Part shown: piece after piece, positions 7,725 to 14,900 of the stretch
Numbering within the stretch: position 1 is the first letter of the stretch
Layout: each line of letters begins with the position of its first letter
Assembly: GCA_964575225.1 (NCBI GenBank)
Contig: CAZNQW010000078.1
Coordinates: 1-15,503 of the forward strand
DNA from: CAZNQW01 sp964575225
GTDB taxonomy: Bacteria; Chloroflexota; Anaerolineae; JAAYZQ01
Direction: 5' to 3'
Length of the DNA stretch: 15,503 bases
Position numbers and translations under genes: made by a program
Notes under the pieces: model-generated
Told to the model about the DNA's origin: nothing
Seen by the model: the letters and a program-made list of their open reading frames with translations, nothing else
Databases searched by the model: none

Positions 7725-7823
7725 GCCTGCGCCCCGGTCGCCCCCGCCGATCCCGTCGCCCTCGCGAACGCGGGGGCCTATCCGTCGGGCGACGCATGCG
7801 TCGCCCCTACCGCGGGCGTGACG
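7725..7823. repeat. Direct repeat, copy 2, containing a perfect 20-bp palindrome
   Basis: Second copy of the repeat at 7594-7694. It contains GGGCGACGCATGCGTCGCCC, which is its own reverse complement, at about 7787-7806. Only a 30-bp unique spacer separates the two copies, and there are no terminal features of an insertion sequence. Confidence 0.88.
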
Positions 7824-7840
7824 ACGGGAAGCGATGAGCG

Positions 7841-7869
7841 AAAAACGGGGCACCCGCGAGGGGTGCCCC
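7841..7869 (-). terminator. Rho-independent terminator of the amidase gene
   Basis: Minus strand 9-bp perfect stem (GGGGCACCC at 7869-7861 with GGGTGCCCC at 7855-7847, 5-nt loop), then G and five Ts (7845-7841). It begins about 47 nt past the amidase stop, on the right strand. Confidence 0.75.
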
Positions 7870-7915
7870 TACAGAATCTACCTATAGCGACTGCTGTTGG
7901 CGGCGCGCGTGTCTT

Positions 7916-9217
7916 CTAGACCTTGTATTGCTCCTTGACCAGATCTTTCAAGCCCAGCTCGTCCAGCTTTTTCATCGGCGCCCGCAGGGTCACGGTCACC
8001 ATGCCGGGCGCGCGGCCCACCTCCACCGCGCCGGTCAGGGTGACGCGGTTCAGCACCTCGGCAGGTGACATGTCCAACAGGGCCGCCAGGCGCGCCACCC
8101 CGTTATCCAGGGCCGCGTTCAGGTTCGCGCCCGAGCCCACCATCTGAATGGGGGCGGTCTTTTCCGGGGTGTCCTGTTCATGCTTTTTGGCCAGCTTTTT
8201 GGCGGCCTTTCGCTCCGACTTTTTCAGAGGCCGGGCCAGGTAGGGGAGATCCTTGGCCGGCGGCAGCAGGATCGGCCCTTCGAGCTTGAGGCCCTTGATG
8301 ACCTGGACCTGCACGGTGGCCTCAGCCGCGACGTCGGTGGTGTGGCCGGCGATCTCGCCATCGCCCTGCATGGCGTGGGCATCGCCCATATAGACGCCTC
8401 CGCCGGGTACCTTGACCGGGCAGATCAGAATGGCCCCTTCGCGCACCGAGTCGATGTCCAGGTGGCCATCGGTGCGCAGTTCCAACTGCTCGGCCGTGAT
8501 GCCGAATTTGTGGGGGGCGCCGACCAGAAACTGGCCAAAGTCGCCGGCGTTGTGGGAATCGGGCATGTCGATGCCGGGCGTGGTGCCGATGTTGCCCAGG
8601 AAGGGCCGCAGACGGGTGGCGACCCCCGGCAGATCGGCCGGGCGCAAAACCACCACAGGATTCTGACCCGATCCAGGGGGCAGGGCCATGACCTCGGCCG
8701 CATTCTGGGCCAGCACCTCGGCCCCCGCGGCGTCGAGGGTCACGCCCACCGTGCGCTCGTCGTCAAAGGCGATGGTATAGCCGTGGGCGATGCGGAAGGG
8801 GCTGATCTCGGCCCCGCACACGGCGCAACGGATGGCCTCGGGGCCCGTGCCCTCGAGCCGGGTAGCCGGGCTTTCGGTGCCGCAGTTGGGACAGCGACGC
8901 GCTACAAAGGGGTCGCCCGAGTAGCAGCCTTCCACGGCCTCGCCGACGCCCGACGATGTCGCCGCCGACGTGACCCGGACCTTTTGGATGCGGATGGCGA
9001 TGGCGTCTCCGACCTCGGCCCCCTCGACGGCGACGGGTTGGGTCACCTCGTGCCCGCCCTGGAACGAGGGGGTGATCATGGGCCCCCAGCAGCCGGGCGC
9101 CGTCAGGGCCACGATGGTGCCGCCATCGGCCACGGGGCCCAGTTGGGGCTGGCTTGGACCTACCAAGCCACCGGTGAATGATGAGACATGAATCGTTTGC
9201 TGTACATCCTTGCTCAT
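7916..9217 (-). CDS. Acetamidase/formamidase family protein with inserted zinc ribbon
   Basis: Hydrolase family that releases ammonia from short amides such as formamide or acetamide. The 433-residue protein has the family signature YMGDAHAMQGDGE at 276-288, preceded by DIDSVREGAILICPVKVPGGG, which corresponds to the usual strand before the GDxHAxQGDGE block. Two features stand out: a four-cysteine knuckle pair (CPNC at 109-112, CAVC at 131-134) that looks like a zinc ribbon, and a lysine-rich stretch at 332-345. ATG 9217 is set by a near-perfect AGGAGGG about 4 nt upstream. The gene has its own promoter and terminator, so it is a single-gene unit. Family assignment is firm; the true substrate is not known, and the Cys insertion may mark a distinct subfamily. 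Confidence 0.88.
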   Translation of the reverse strand: MSKDVQQTIHVSSFTGGLVGPSQPQLGPVADGGTIVALTAPGCWGPMITPSFQGGHEVTQPVAVEGAEVGDAIAIRIQKVRVTSAATSSGVGEAVEGCYSGDPFVARRCPNCGTESPATRLEGTGPEAIRCAVCGAEISPFRIAHGYTIAFDDERTVGVTLDAAGAEVLAQNAAEVMALPPGSGQNPVVVLRPADLPGVATRLRPFLGNIGTTPGIDMPDSHNAGDFGQFLVGAPHKFGITAEQLELRTDGHLDIDSVREGAILICPVKVPGGGVYMGDAHAMQGDGEIAGHTTDVAAEATVQVQVIKGLKLEGPILLPPAKDLPYLARPLKKSERKAAKKLAKKHEQDTPEKTAPIQMVGSGANLNAALDNGVARLAALLDMSPAEVLNRVTLTGAVEVGRAPGMVTVTLRAPMKKLDELGLKDLVKEQYKV

Positions 9218-9235
9218 AGTCCCTCCTCTTGGGGT

Positions 9236-9252
9236 GATCGCTTGGGGCGATC
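9236..9252 (-). promoter_or_regulatory. Small hairpin in the amidase leader
   Basis: A perfect 6-bp stem GATCGC/GCGATC with a 5-nt loop lies just upstream of the Shine-Dalgarno of the amidase gene. It might modulate translation or be an operator half-site pair. No known riboswitch class is recognised. Confidence 0.35.
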
Positions 9253-9346
9253 GGTAGAGTGGGGGGTGGAGGCCCCGCACGAGAGGCCCTTTTCCCCTCA
9301 CGGGTGACCAATCAATCATACTCATCTGGCTAATCGGGACAGCCCC

Positions 9347-9375
9347 ATCATACCACATTCGGCGCCGTCCGTCAA
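9347..9375 (-). promoter_or_regulatory. Promoter of the amidase gene
   Basis: Minus strand -35 TTGACG (9375-9370, five of six) and -10 TATGAT (9352-9347, five of six) with a 17-bp spacer. Predicted start near 9340, giving a leader of about 120 nt. Confidence 0.78.
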
Positions 9376-9440
9376 TGGCGCGATTTGACTCATTAAGAAT
9401 GTTTCCTTATGCTCGCTGCCCCTGTTCGGGCGAACGTGGT

Positions 9441-9483
9441 CGGGGCGGGTGCGCGTCGCCAGCGGCGCACGAAACCCGCCCCG
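9441..9483. repeat. Dispersed GC-rich hairpin element, opposite orientation copy
   Basis: Reverse-complement relative of 4965-5009. Its inner arms GCGTCGC (9453-9459) and GCGGCGC (9462-9468) differ from the other copy by one base that leaves a G-U pair in RNA. Outer arms GGGGCGGGT and AACCCGCCCC remain paired. It lies just downstream of the cold-shock terminator. Confidence 0.75.
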
Positions 9484-9530
9484 GCAGGTCCCGTCACCGG
9501 CATGTATCGTAGGGGCGACGGCATCGGGAC

Positions 9531-9565
9531 AAAAAAAGAGCCCTGGCGGTTCAACCGTCAGGGCT
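9531..9565 (-). terminator. Rho-independent terminator of the cold-shock gene
   Basis: Minus strand stem AGCCCTG...CAGGGCT with an inner CGGT/ACCG stem after one mismatch (9565-9539), then C and seven Ts (9537-9531). It lies 17 nt past the cold-shock stop. Confidence 0.92.
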
Positions 9566-9582
9566 GCAAATGTGCGCAGGTG

Positions 9583-9861
9583 CTACTCGATTTCCACTCG
9601 AGTGCCCAGGGACAATACCGTCGTGGCCTTGGGCCCCTTGGAGGTATCCTCAATGTGGAACTTGACGCGATCGCCTTTTTCCAGGTTTCGGAATCCCTCA
9701 CCGATTATGTCCTCATAGTGGACAAAGACATCTCGGTCGCCGCCATCGGGTTCGATGAACCCCCAGCCCTTCATGCGGCTGAACCACTTGACCGTCCCGA
9801 GCGACTCGCCATTTGCCGACTCGATGACGGCGCTTACCTCTTCCAACATCTGACTCTCCAT
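9583..9861 (-). CDS. Cold-shock domain protein with N-terminal extension
   Basis: Small single-stranded nucleic-acid binding protein, usually an RNA chaperone. The cold-shock beta-barrel spans about residues 21-82 of 92: GTVKWFSRMKGWGFIEPDGG with RNP1 KGWGFIE (31-37) and RNP2 VFVHY (45-49), followed by FRNLEKGDRVKF. Most bacterial CspA-like proteins begin almost directly with GTVKWF; here about 20 acidic residues precede it. ATG 9861 has GGAGG about 11 nt upstream. An internal ATG at 9849 would shorten the extension by four residues, and no start nearer the fold is evident. The gene is a single-gene unit with its own promoter, a ~70-nt leader and a strong terminator. Confidence 0.94.
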   Translation of the reverse strand: MESQMLEEVSAVIESANGESLGTVKWFSRMKGWGFIEPDGGDRDVFVHYEDIIGEGFRNLEKGDRVKFHIEDTSKGPKATTVLSLGTRVEIE

Positions 9862-9938
9862 CTGTACAGAAACCTCCTATCCTTCTTGCTGCACTCGCCG
9901 GCCCCGGTGTCCAAAATTGGAGCCTGCAAACGCGGCTG

Positions 9939-9967
9939 AGGATAGCACACTCCCAGATGGTTGTCAA
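9939..9967 (-). promoter_or_regulatory. Promoter of the cold-shock gene
   Basis: Minus strand -35 TTGACA (9967-9962, perfect) and -10 TATCCT (9944-9939, four of six) with a 17-bp spacer. Predicted start near 9932, giving a leader of about 70 nt. Longer leaders are common in cold-shock genes. Confidence 0.75.
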
Positions 9968-10016
9968 ATCACGGTGCGCTTGCCGATGTGGATGCCCCTT
10001 CCTGGGTTTTGCCCGC

Positions 10017-10045
10017 TTGCACCGCAGCGTGTTTGTGGGGCTCGG
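10017..10045. repeat. Direct repeat with GTGGGGCTCGG end, copy 1
   Basis: TTGCACCGCAGCG then TTTGTGGGGCTCGG. Matches 10245-10274 except for one substitution and one G insertion. The tail also resembles 74-85. Confidence 0.82.
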
Positions 10046-10165
10046 CCTGGGTCGCCAGATCCAGGCCAGGGGACCAATCCCGTCATGCCTGCGAACGCGC
10101 CTGTGTACCCATAGACAGCATCCATTCTATGTGCCAAATGGATGGACCCCCGCTTCCGCGTGGGT

Positions 10166-10209
10166 GACGGCATGTATGGGCGCGGCATGCCGCGCCCATA
10201 CATGCCGTC
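10166..10209. repeat. Perfect 44-bp palindrome
   Basis: Two 22-nt arms are exact reverse complements around a central GCATGC, with no loop. All base pairs were checked, from G10166/C10209 inward to A10187/T10188. It may be a mobile intergenic element or a structural site. Confidence 0.95.
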
Positions 10210-10220
10210 CCCGCAGGGCC

Positions 10221-10246
10221 CATACCTCCGAGAGGTATGCCTTTTT
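10221..10246 (+). terminator. Orphan terminator-like hairpin
   Basis: Perfect 8-bp stem CATACCTC (10221-10228) / GAGGTATG (10232-10239), CGA loop, then CC and five Ts. It has terminator form on the + strand, but no + strand gene ends nearby, so its function is doubtful. It may be part of the repeat cluster. Confidence 0.4.
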
Positions 10247-10274
10247 GCACCGCAGCGTATTTGTGGGGGCTCGG
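10245..10274. repeat. Direct repeat with GTGGGGGCTCGG end, copy 2
   Basis: Second copy of the 10017-10045 repeat. It starts within the T-run of the orphan hairpin and ends in the hairpin beyond the larB stop. Confidence 0.82.
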
Positions 10275-10301
10275 TGACGAGAACGCCCCCCCCCCGAAGG
10301 G

Positions 10302-11021
10302 TCAGTCGCGGACGCGCGCCTGGGCCATGCGGTTGGCAATCAACCCGGCGACGGCACCCGCGCCAATGCCGTTGTCGATGTTGACCACCGACATGCCGGG
10401 GGCGCACGATTGCAGCATGGACAAAAGGGCGGCCTCTCCCTTGCCTCCCAGCCCATAGCCGATGGAGGTGGGTAGGCCCACCACAGGCACGTCGACCAGC
10501 CCCGAGACCACGGAAGGCAGGGCGCCATCCATGCCGGCGGCGACAATGATCACGTCGACCTTGGCATCGTCCAGCAGGTTGTGCAGCGGCTCCCACAGGC
10601 GGTGGATGCCGGCGACTCCCACGTCGTACACGCAGTGGACCTGGCAGCCCATTTCCCGGCACAGCAGAGCCGCTTCTTCGGCCCAGGGGATGTCGGACGT
10701 CCCCGCGCTGAGGATGCCCACGCGCCCGCCGGTGTCAGCAGGGCGGCTGCCCGGCGTGCGCAAGACGGCGGCCCGCGGTTCGGGCAGCCATTCCAGGTCA
10801 TATGCCCCCGCCAGGTCGTCGCGGAGGCGCTGCTCCAACTCGGGCGGTACCCGGCTGAGGATGGCGCATCCGGTCGCTTCCAAAAAGTGACGGGCGATCG
10901 CCAGCGATTGCTCGGTGGTTTTACGCTCGGCCATGATCACTTCGGGCACGCCCTTGCGCGCCTGGCGATCCAGATCGGGGCGAGCCGCCTCGGTGTTGCT
11001 ACGATGTTGATTCCAAGCCAT
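10302..11021 (-). CDS. larB: LarB, pyridinium-3,5-biscarboxylic acid mononucleotide synthase
   Basis: Carboxylates nicotinic acid adenine dinucleotide and cleaves it, the first step in making the nickel-pincer nucleotide cofactor of lactate racemase and related enzymes. The 239-residue protein has the PurE-like core motifs SAGTSDIPWAEEA at 105-117, AAGMDGALPSVVSGLV at 161-176, PTSIGYG at 184-190, SCAPG at 205-209 and NIDNGIGAG at 214-222. C206 probably matches the cysteine known to attach to the nicotinate ring in LarB (Cys221 in the lactobacillus enzyme, from memory). The N-terminal GVPEVIMAERKT at 24-35 is also typical, but the usual ~30 residues before it are partly missing. ATG 11021 lies inside the end of larE, with GGGGAG about 8-9 nt upstream, indicating translational coupling. 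PurE is excluded by the LarB-specific N-terminal block. Confidence 0.93.
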   Translation of the reverse strand: MAWNQHRSNTEAARPDLDRQARKGVPEVIMAERKTTEQSLAIARHFLEATGCAILSRVPPELEQRLRDDLAGAYDLEWLPEPRAAVLRTPGSRPADTGGRVGILSAGTSDIPWAEEAALLCREMGCQVHCVYDVGVAGIHRLWEPLHNLLDDAKVDVIIVAAGMDGALPSVVSGLVDVPVVGLPTSIGYGLGGKGEAALLSMLQSCAPGMSVVNIDNGIGAGAVAGLIANRMAQARVRD

Positions 11022-11814
11022 GGTTCATGCTCCCCATACGATATCCTACTAGATCGAGTGTGACATACGAATAGCCCAGTTCGCGCAGCGCCTGGACCAC
11101 AGGGGTGCGCAAGGCTTCCTGGCTCAAGCGTTCGATCTCGTCCGACGGCGCCTCGATACGGGCGACGGGAAAATGGTCGCGGACGCGGAACGAACCCGGC
11201 CCCCACAGGGCCTGGATGGCCTCTTCGGCGGCCTCGACGCGGGCCAAGCCTTCGGCCGACAGGGCCGTGCCGTAGGGAAAACGGCTAGCCAGGCACGAGT
11301 TGGCTGCCCGGTTCCAGTTGGGCAGGCCCCGGGCACGCGCCAGGTCCCGGATCTGGGCCTTGGTCAGCCCGGCTTCGCGCAGCGGCGCGCGGACCCGCAA
11401 CTCCTCGGCGGCCTGGGTGCCGGGCCGATAGTCGGCCGCATCGTCGGCGTTCTCGCCGTGGAGCAGATGGTCCATCCCCTCCCGGCGGGCGACCTGCCAC
11501 AATTCCTCGAACCGGCGGAATTTGCAGTGGTAACAGCGATCGGGCCGATTGGCCACAATGTCGGGGTGGTGCAGGTCGTCCACGGGCAGGACGATGTGGC
11601 GGGCGCCCAATGCCCGGGCCAGGTCGCGCGCCTCGGCTATCTCCCGGCGCGGGGTCAGGGGCGAATTGGCAGTCAGGGCCAGCACCCGGTCCGGGCCGAG
11701 AACGTCCAGGCAGAGGGCCAGCAGGTAAGAGCTATCGGTCCCGCCCGAATAGGCCACTGCGGCGTTGCCCAGTTGGGCGATCAGGGTTTTGAGCGGTTTT
11801 GGTGCGGTTTCCAT
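10999..11814 (-). CDS. larE: LarE, sulfur insertase for nickel-pincer nucleotide synthesis
   Basis: ATP-pyrophosphatase-family enzyme that activates the two carboxylates of the LarB product and puts in sulfur. The 271-residue protein has the PP-loop SGGTDSS at 23-29, HGENADDAADYRPG at 119-132 and NSCLASRFPYG at 172-182. It contains C94 and C97 (CYHC) and C174. In lactobacillus LarE only the third cysteine is present and is sacrificed. In the [4Fe-4S] type, three cysteines hold a cluster that passes sulfide on. The CxxC plus C pattern here fits the cluster type (positional match from memory of the family). The ATG at 11814 has no Shine-Dalgarno, and the -10 box lies only 6 nt upstream, so the message is probably leaderless. 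The end overlaps larB by 23 bp. LarC and LarA are not in the window. Confidence 0.94.
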   Translation of the reverse strand: METAPKPLKTLIAQLGNAAVAYSGGTDSSYLLALCLDVLGPDRVLALTANSPLTPRREIAEARDLARALGARHIVLPVDDLHHPDIVANRPDRCYHCKFRRFEELWQVARREGMDHLLHGENADDAADYRPGTQAAEELRVRAPLREAGLTKAQIRDLARARGLPNWNRAANSCLASRFPYGTALSAEGLARVEAAEEAIQALWGPGSFRVRDHFPVARIEAPSDEIERLSQEALRTPVVQALRELGYSYVTLDLVGYRMGSMNHGLESTS

Positions 11815-11820
11815 GGCGGT

Positions 11821-11849
11821 ATTGTATCAGAGGTTTGGGGGGTGTGCAA
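11821..11849 (-). promoter_or_regulatory. larE promoter, predicted leaderless transcript
   Basis: Minus strand -35 TTGCAC (11849-11844) and -10 TACAAT (11826-11821, five of six) with a 17-bp spacer. Only ACCGCC separates the -10 from the ATG, so the start of transcription should fall at or next to the A of the start codon. Confidence 0.7.
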
Positions 11850-11960
11850 TTTCACCGGGGCACAGGGCGCGGCACGCCCGGATGTGGGCGATGCAGGCGT
11901 GGCCCCTACCCGGCGCACCGGTTCGGGGTGACGGGCATGCGCGGCGATGGCGGCGCGGCG

Positions 11961-14900
11961 TCAGTCGATGATCTGCAGGTACAGATCTTTGGTCTCTGGC
12001 ATGGGGCTCACACCCAGGTCTTCGCGGAGGATATCGGCGCAGAGGCGATATTGGCGGATGGCGTTGGCCCGGTCGCCCAGGCGAAAAAAACAGCGCATCA
12101 GCTCGCGGTGGGCCAGCTCGCGATAGGGGTCCAAATGGACCAGGGTCTGATAGGCCTCGATAGCTCGGCGCAGGTGGCCCCGACCGGCGTGTAACCCGGC
12201 CAACAGCTCCAGGGCCGCCATGCGGTGCTCGCGCAGGCGCTCCCGCTCCATGGCGCACCAGTCGGCATACACCCCCTCCAAATAATCCTGACGATACAGC
12301 TCCAAGGCCGATTCCAATAGGGTTATTTGTTGGTCTATATCCACCGACCGCTCGGCCTGGTGCAGCCGGGTTTCAAAGGTTTCCACGTCGTACCAATAGT
12401 CGATGTCACGGTTAAAGCGGTAAATGCCTTCGTCATAGAGGACGCTGTTTCGGCCCGCGGCGCGGCGCAGCCGGTAGAGCGTGGAGCGAAAGATCCCGTC
12501 CAGGCGGCGGGGCGGGTGGTCGGGCCAGAACAGGCTGCCGATCTCTTCTTTGCGCAGGTTTGGATGTTGCAGCAGGCAGAAAAAGAGATCGCGGCTTTGG
12601 ACCGTGGGCCACTGCACCGGCTGGCCGTCCACCTCGACCCGGGCCCGGTCCAGCGACCAAATTCGGAGGGTGGACGCGCCTCGGACCTGGATCAGAGGTT
12701 CGGGCCGCTGGGTGGCCTCCTGCAACAGATCCTCGATCCGCGCCCTCAGGTCGGGCAAGGTCTGGGGCGACAACCCCTGTTTTTCGGCGTAGCGGATCAG
12801 CCCCAGCAGCGATTGTCCCTCCACCACCAGAAACTGGTCGTGGCTCAGGGTGGCGGTCAGGGCCAGGGCTTCGGCCAGTTCGTCCAAGGCGGCTCCCCGC
12901 TCGCCGGTAGCCAGGCAGAGGTGGGCGCGATGGAGGTGGGCCACGGCCCGCTCGCGCTTGACGCCGCTGCGGGCCAAGAGGGTGATCGCTTCGTCCAGAT
13001 GGTGACGGGCGGTCGACCAGGATCGTTCCTGGCAGGCCAGCGCCCCCAGGGCGGTGTGGCACATGCCCAGGTCCAGCGCCGAACCCTGTCGGGTGGCCAC
13101 GTCGAGGGCGGCGTGGAGGTGGTCGCGGGCGCGCCCAGTTTCGCCCATCAGCCGCAGGGTGTTGCCCAGGGCGCACAGGGCATAGGCGCGGATGGCGCCC
13201 ACCTTGGCCTGCCCGGCGAGATCTAGAGATTTGACATAAGCCTGGCGAGCCCGCTCGTAGGCCAGCAAGGCGCGGTGCACGTCGCCCAGGCTGGCCCACA
13301 CATAGGCCTCCACCCGCAGGTCGCCGGCCTGCTGGCTTTTTTGCAGCGCTTGGTCCAACAGCGTGAGGGCCTGGTCATACTCGCCCTGCCAATAGTAGAT
13401 CACCCCCAGGCCGTTCAGGGTGTTGGCCCAGGGTCCTGGGTTGCCCAATTGCTCCCAGCGGGCCAGCGCCCCCTGATAGTAGCCGGCGGCCCGGCGTAGA
13501 TCCCCCTCCATCTCGCAGCTCAGGCCCAGATCGTGGAGCAGCATGCCGACGTTGACCGTATCGTTCAGGCTTTCGTACATCCGCAAGGATTCTTCCAGCG
13601 CCTGGCGCCCGCGCTCCAGCTCGCCCAGCGCCATCCAGCACAGCCCCATGTTCTTGTGGGCCAGCGCCCGCGCCGGGTACTCCTCGTCGGCGGTGCCTGC
13701 CACCATGGCCAAAGCCTGCTCGGAGCAGGCGATGGCCTGGGCATACTCGCCGCGGACACGCCGCACATAGCCCTGCATGGCCACGGCATAGGCGGCCATC
13801 GCCCGATCATCGCGGGCGCGCCAGGTCTCCTCGGCTTGCCGGAACAGGCTCAGGGCAGTCCCAGGGTCGCCCCGCTCCATCCAGATTTTGGCCCGGTGGA
13901 CCTGCAGGGCGGGGTGGGTGGCTTGGATCTCGGCAGGAAGGGCGTCGATCCAGCTGGCCAGAGTGTCCCACCGTCCCGTATCGTACAGCTCGATGGCGGT
14001 GCGCCGCAGCACGTCGATCACGGCCGGGATCTGGTTCAACTCCAGATAGCGACTCACGGCCTGTTCCCACTGGCCGCGGGCCTCGTAGGCCCGGGCGGCG
14101 CGCAGGGTCAGGCGTTGGTAGGCGTCCTCGTTCTCCCGGCGCAGGGTGTCGCGCAGGAATTCGTGGAACAGGTCGTGATAGCGCAATTGCCCTTCGCTGC
14201 CCTCGTACTCGACGACAAAGAGGTTGCGGGCCATCACCTCGGCCATCAGGTCGGCCGCGGGTTCGAGCCCGAGCACCTCGGCGCATAGCTCGGCGCTCAG
14301 TTCGTCCAGCACCGAAGAGTGCAGCAAAAAGGTGCGAAGCTCGGCCGGTTGGTGGTCCAACACCTGCCTCGATAAATAGTCGTACAAGCTGGCGTCGATG
14401 CCGGCCCGCGCCAGCGATTCGCCGCCCGAGGGTTGCCATTGGGGAACCGAGGTGAGCAACAACCCGGTGATCCAGCCGCCGGTACGCTCCACGAGGTGGG
14501 TCGCCTGGTCCAGGCTCAGGTCGACGCCATAGCTCTGTTCGGCCAGTTGCTGAAGCTCTTGGGGCGTGAAGCGTAGCTCGTCGATGCTCATACCGGCGGC
14601 TTGCCGCCGGGCCACCAGCAACGAGAGGTTGGGCAGCGCCGGCAACATGCGCGAGGCCAGGATCACGTGGCAGTTCTCGTCGACATACGTGAGAAAGAGG
14701 TCCAGAAACTCGCTGATCCGATCCTGGTCCTCCACGGTATGGTGGTCGTCCAACACCAGGTAGAAATACTCGGGGACGGTGTCGTACAGTTCCTGCACCA
14801 GGGTGGCGACCACCGGATAGAGGTTGGCGCCTGGATCGACCGTCTCGCGCAGCAGGGCGCGGGATCGCTGGCCGAATTTGGGAAAGCGATGGGCAATGGC

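Larger units (their letters stand above)
7496..7915. other. Intergenic region with a duplicated repeat and a terminator
   Basis: This 420-bp gap between the epimerase start and the amidase end holds the epimerase promoter, a near-identical ~100-bp direct duplication (7594-7694 and 7725-7823) and the amidase terminator. Reading frames through it merely translate the repeat (similar peptides appear twice) and I regard none as a gene. Confidence 0.65.
9218..9582. other. Intergenic region between the cold-shock and amidase genes
   Basis: This 365-bp gap contains, from high to low coordinate relative to minus-strand transcription, the cold-shock terminator (9531-9565), a dispersed hairpin element (9441-9483), the amidase promoter and the amidase leader. 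No further gene is apparent. Confidence 0.6.
9862..10301. other. Repeat-rich intergenic region between larB and the cold-shock gene
   Basis: This 440-bp gap holds the cold-shock promoter, two copies of a ~29-bp direct repeat (10017-10045, 10245-10274), a perfect 44-bp palindrome (10166-10209) and a terminator-like hairpin on the + strand (10221-10246). No protein-coding pattern is convincing. Just past larB, a GGGGG-CTCG-loop-CGAG-CCCCC hairpin (10265-10290) could slow transcription but lacks a T-run. Confidence 0.6.

Noticed and set aside
7594..7823. CRISPR array
   Set aside because: Only two long copies with one short spacer, with internal palindromes and no cas genes.
7545..7919. Open frame with a repeated Ala/Pro-rich peptide
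   Set aside because: The peptide repeat is only the translation of the duplicated intergenic DNA, and the frame has no ribosome binding site.
8180..9181. 333-codon + strand frame over the amidase
   Set aside because: Shadow of the amidase; composition is typical of antisense frames in GC-rich DNA.
12327..13226. 299-codon + strand frame within the regulator gene
   Set aside because: Shadow of the BTAD regulator, whose domains run through the same region.
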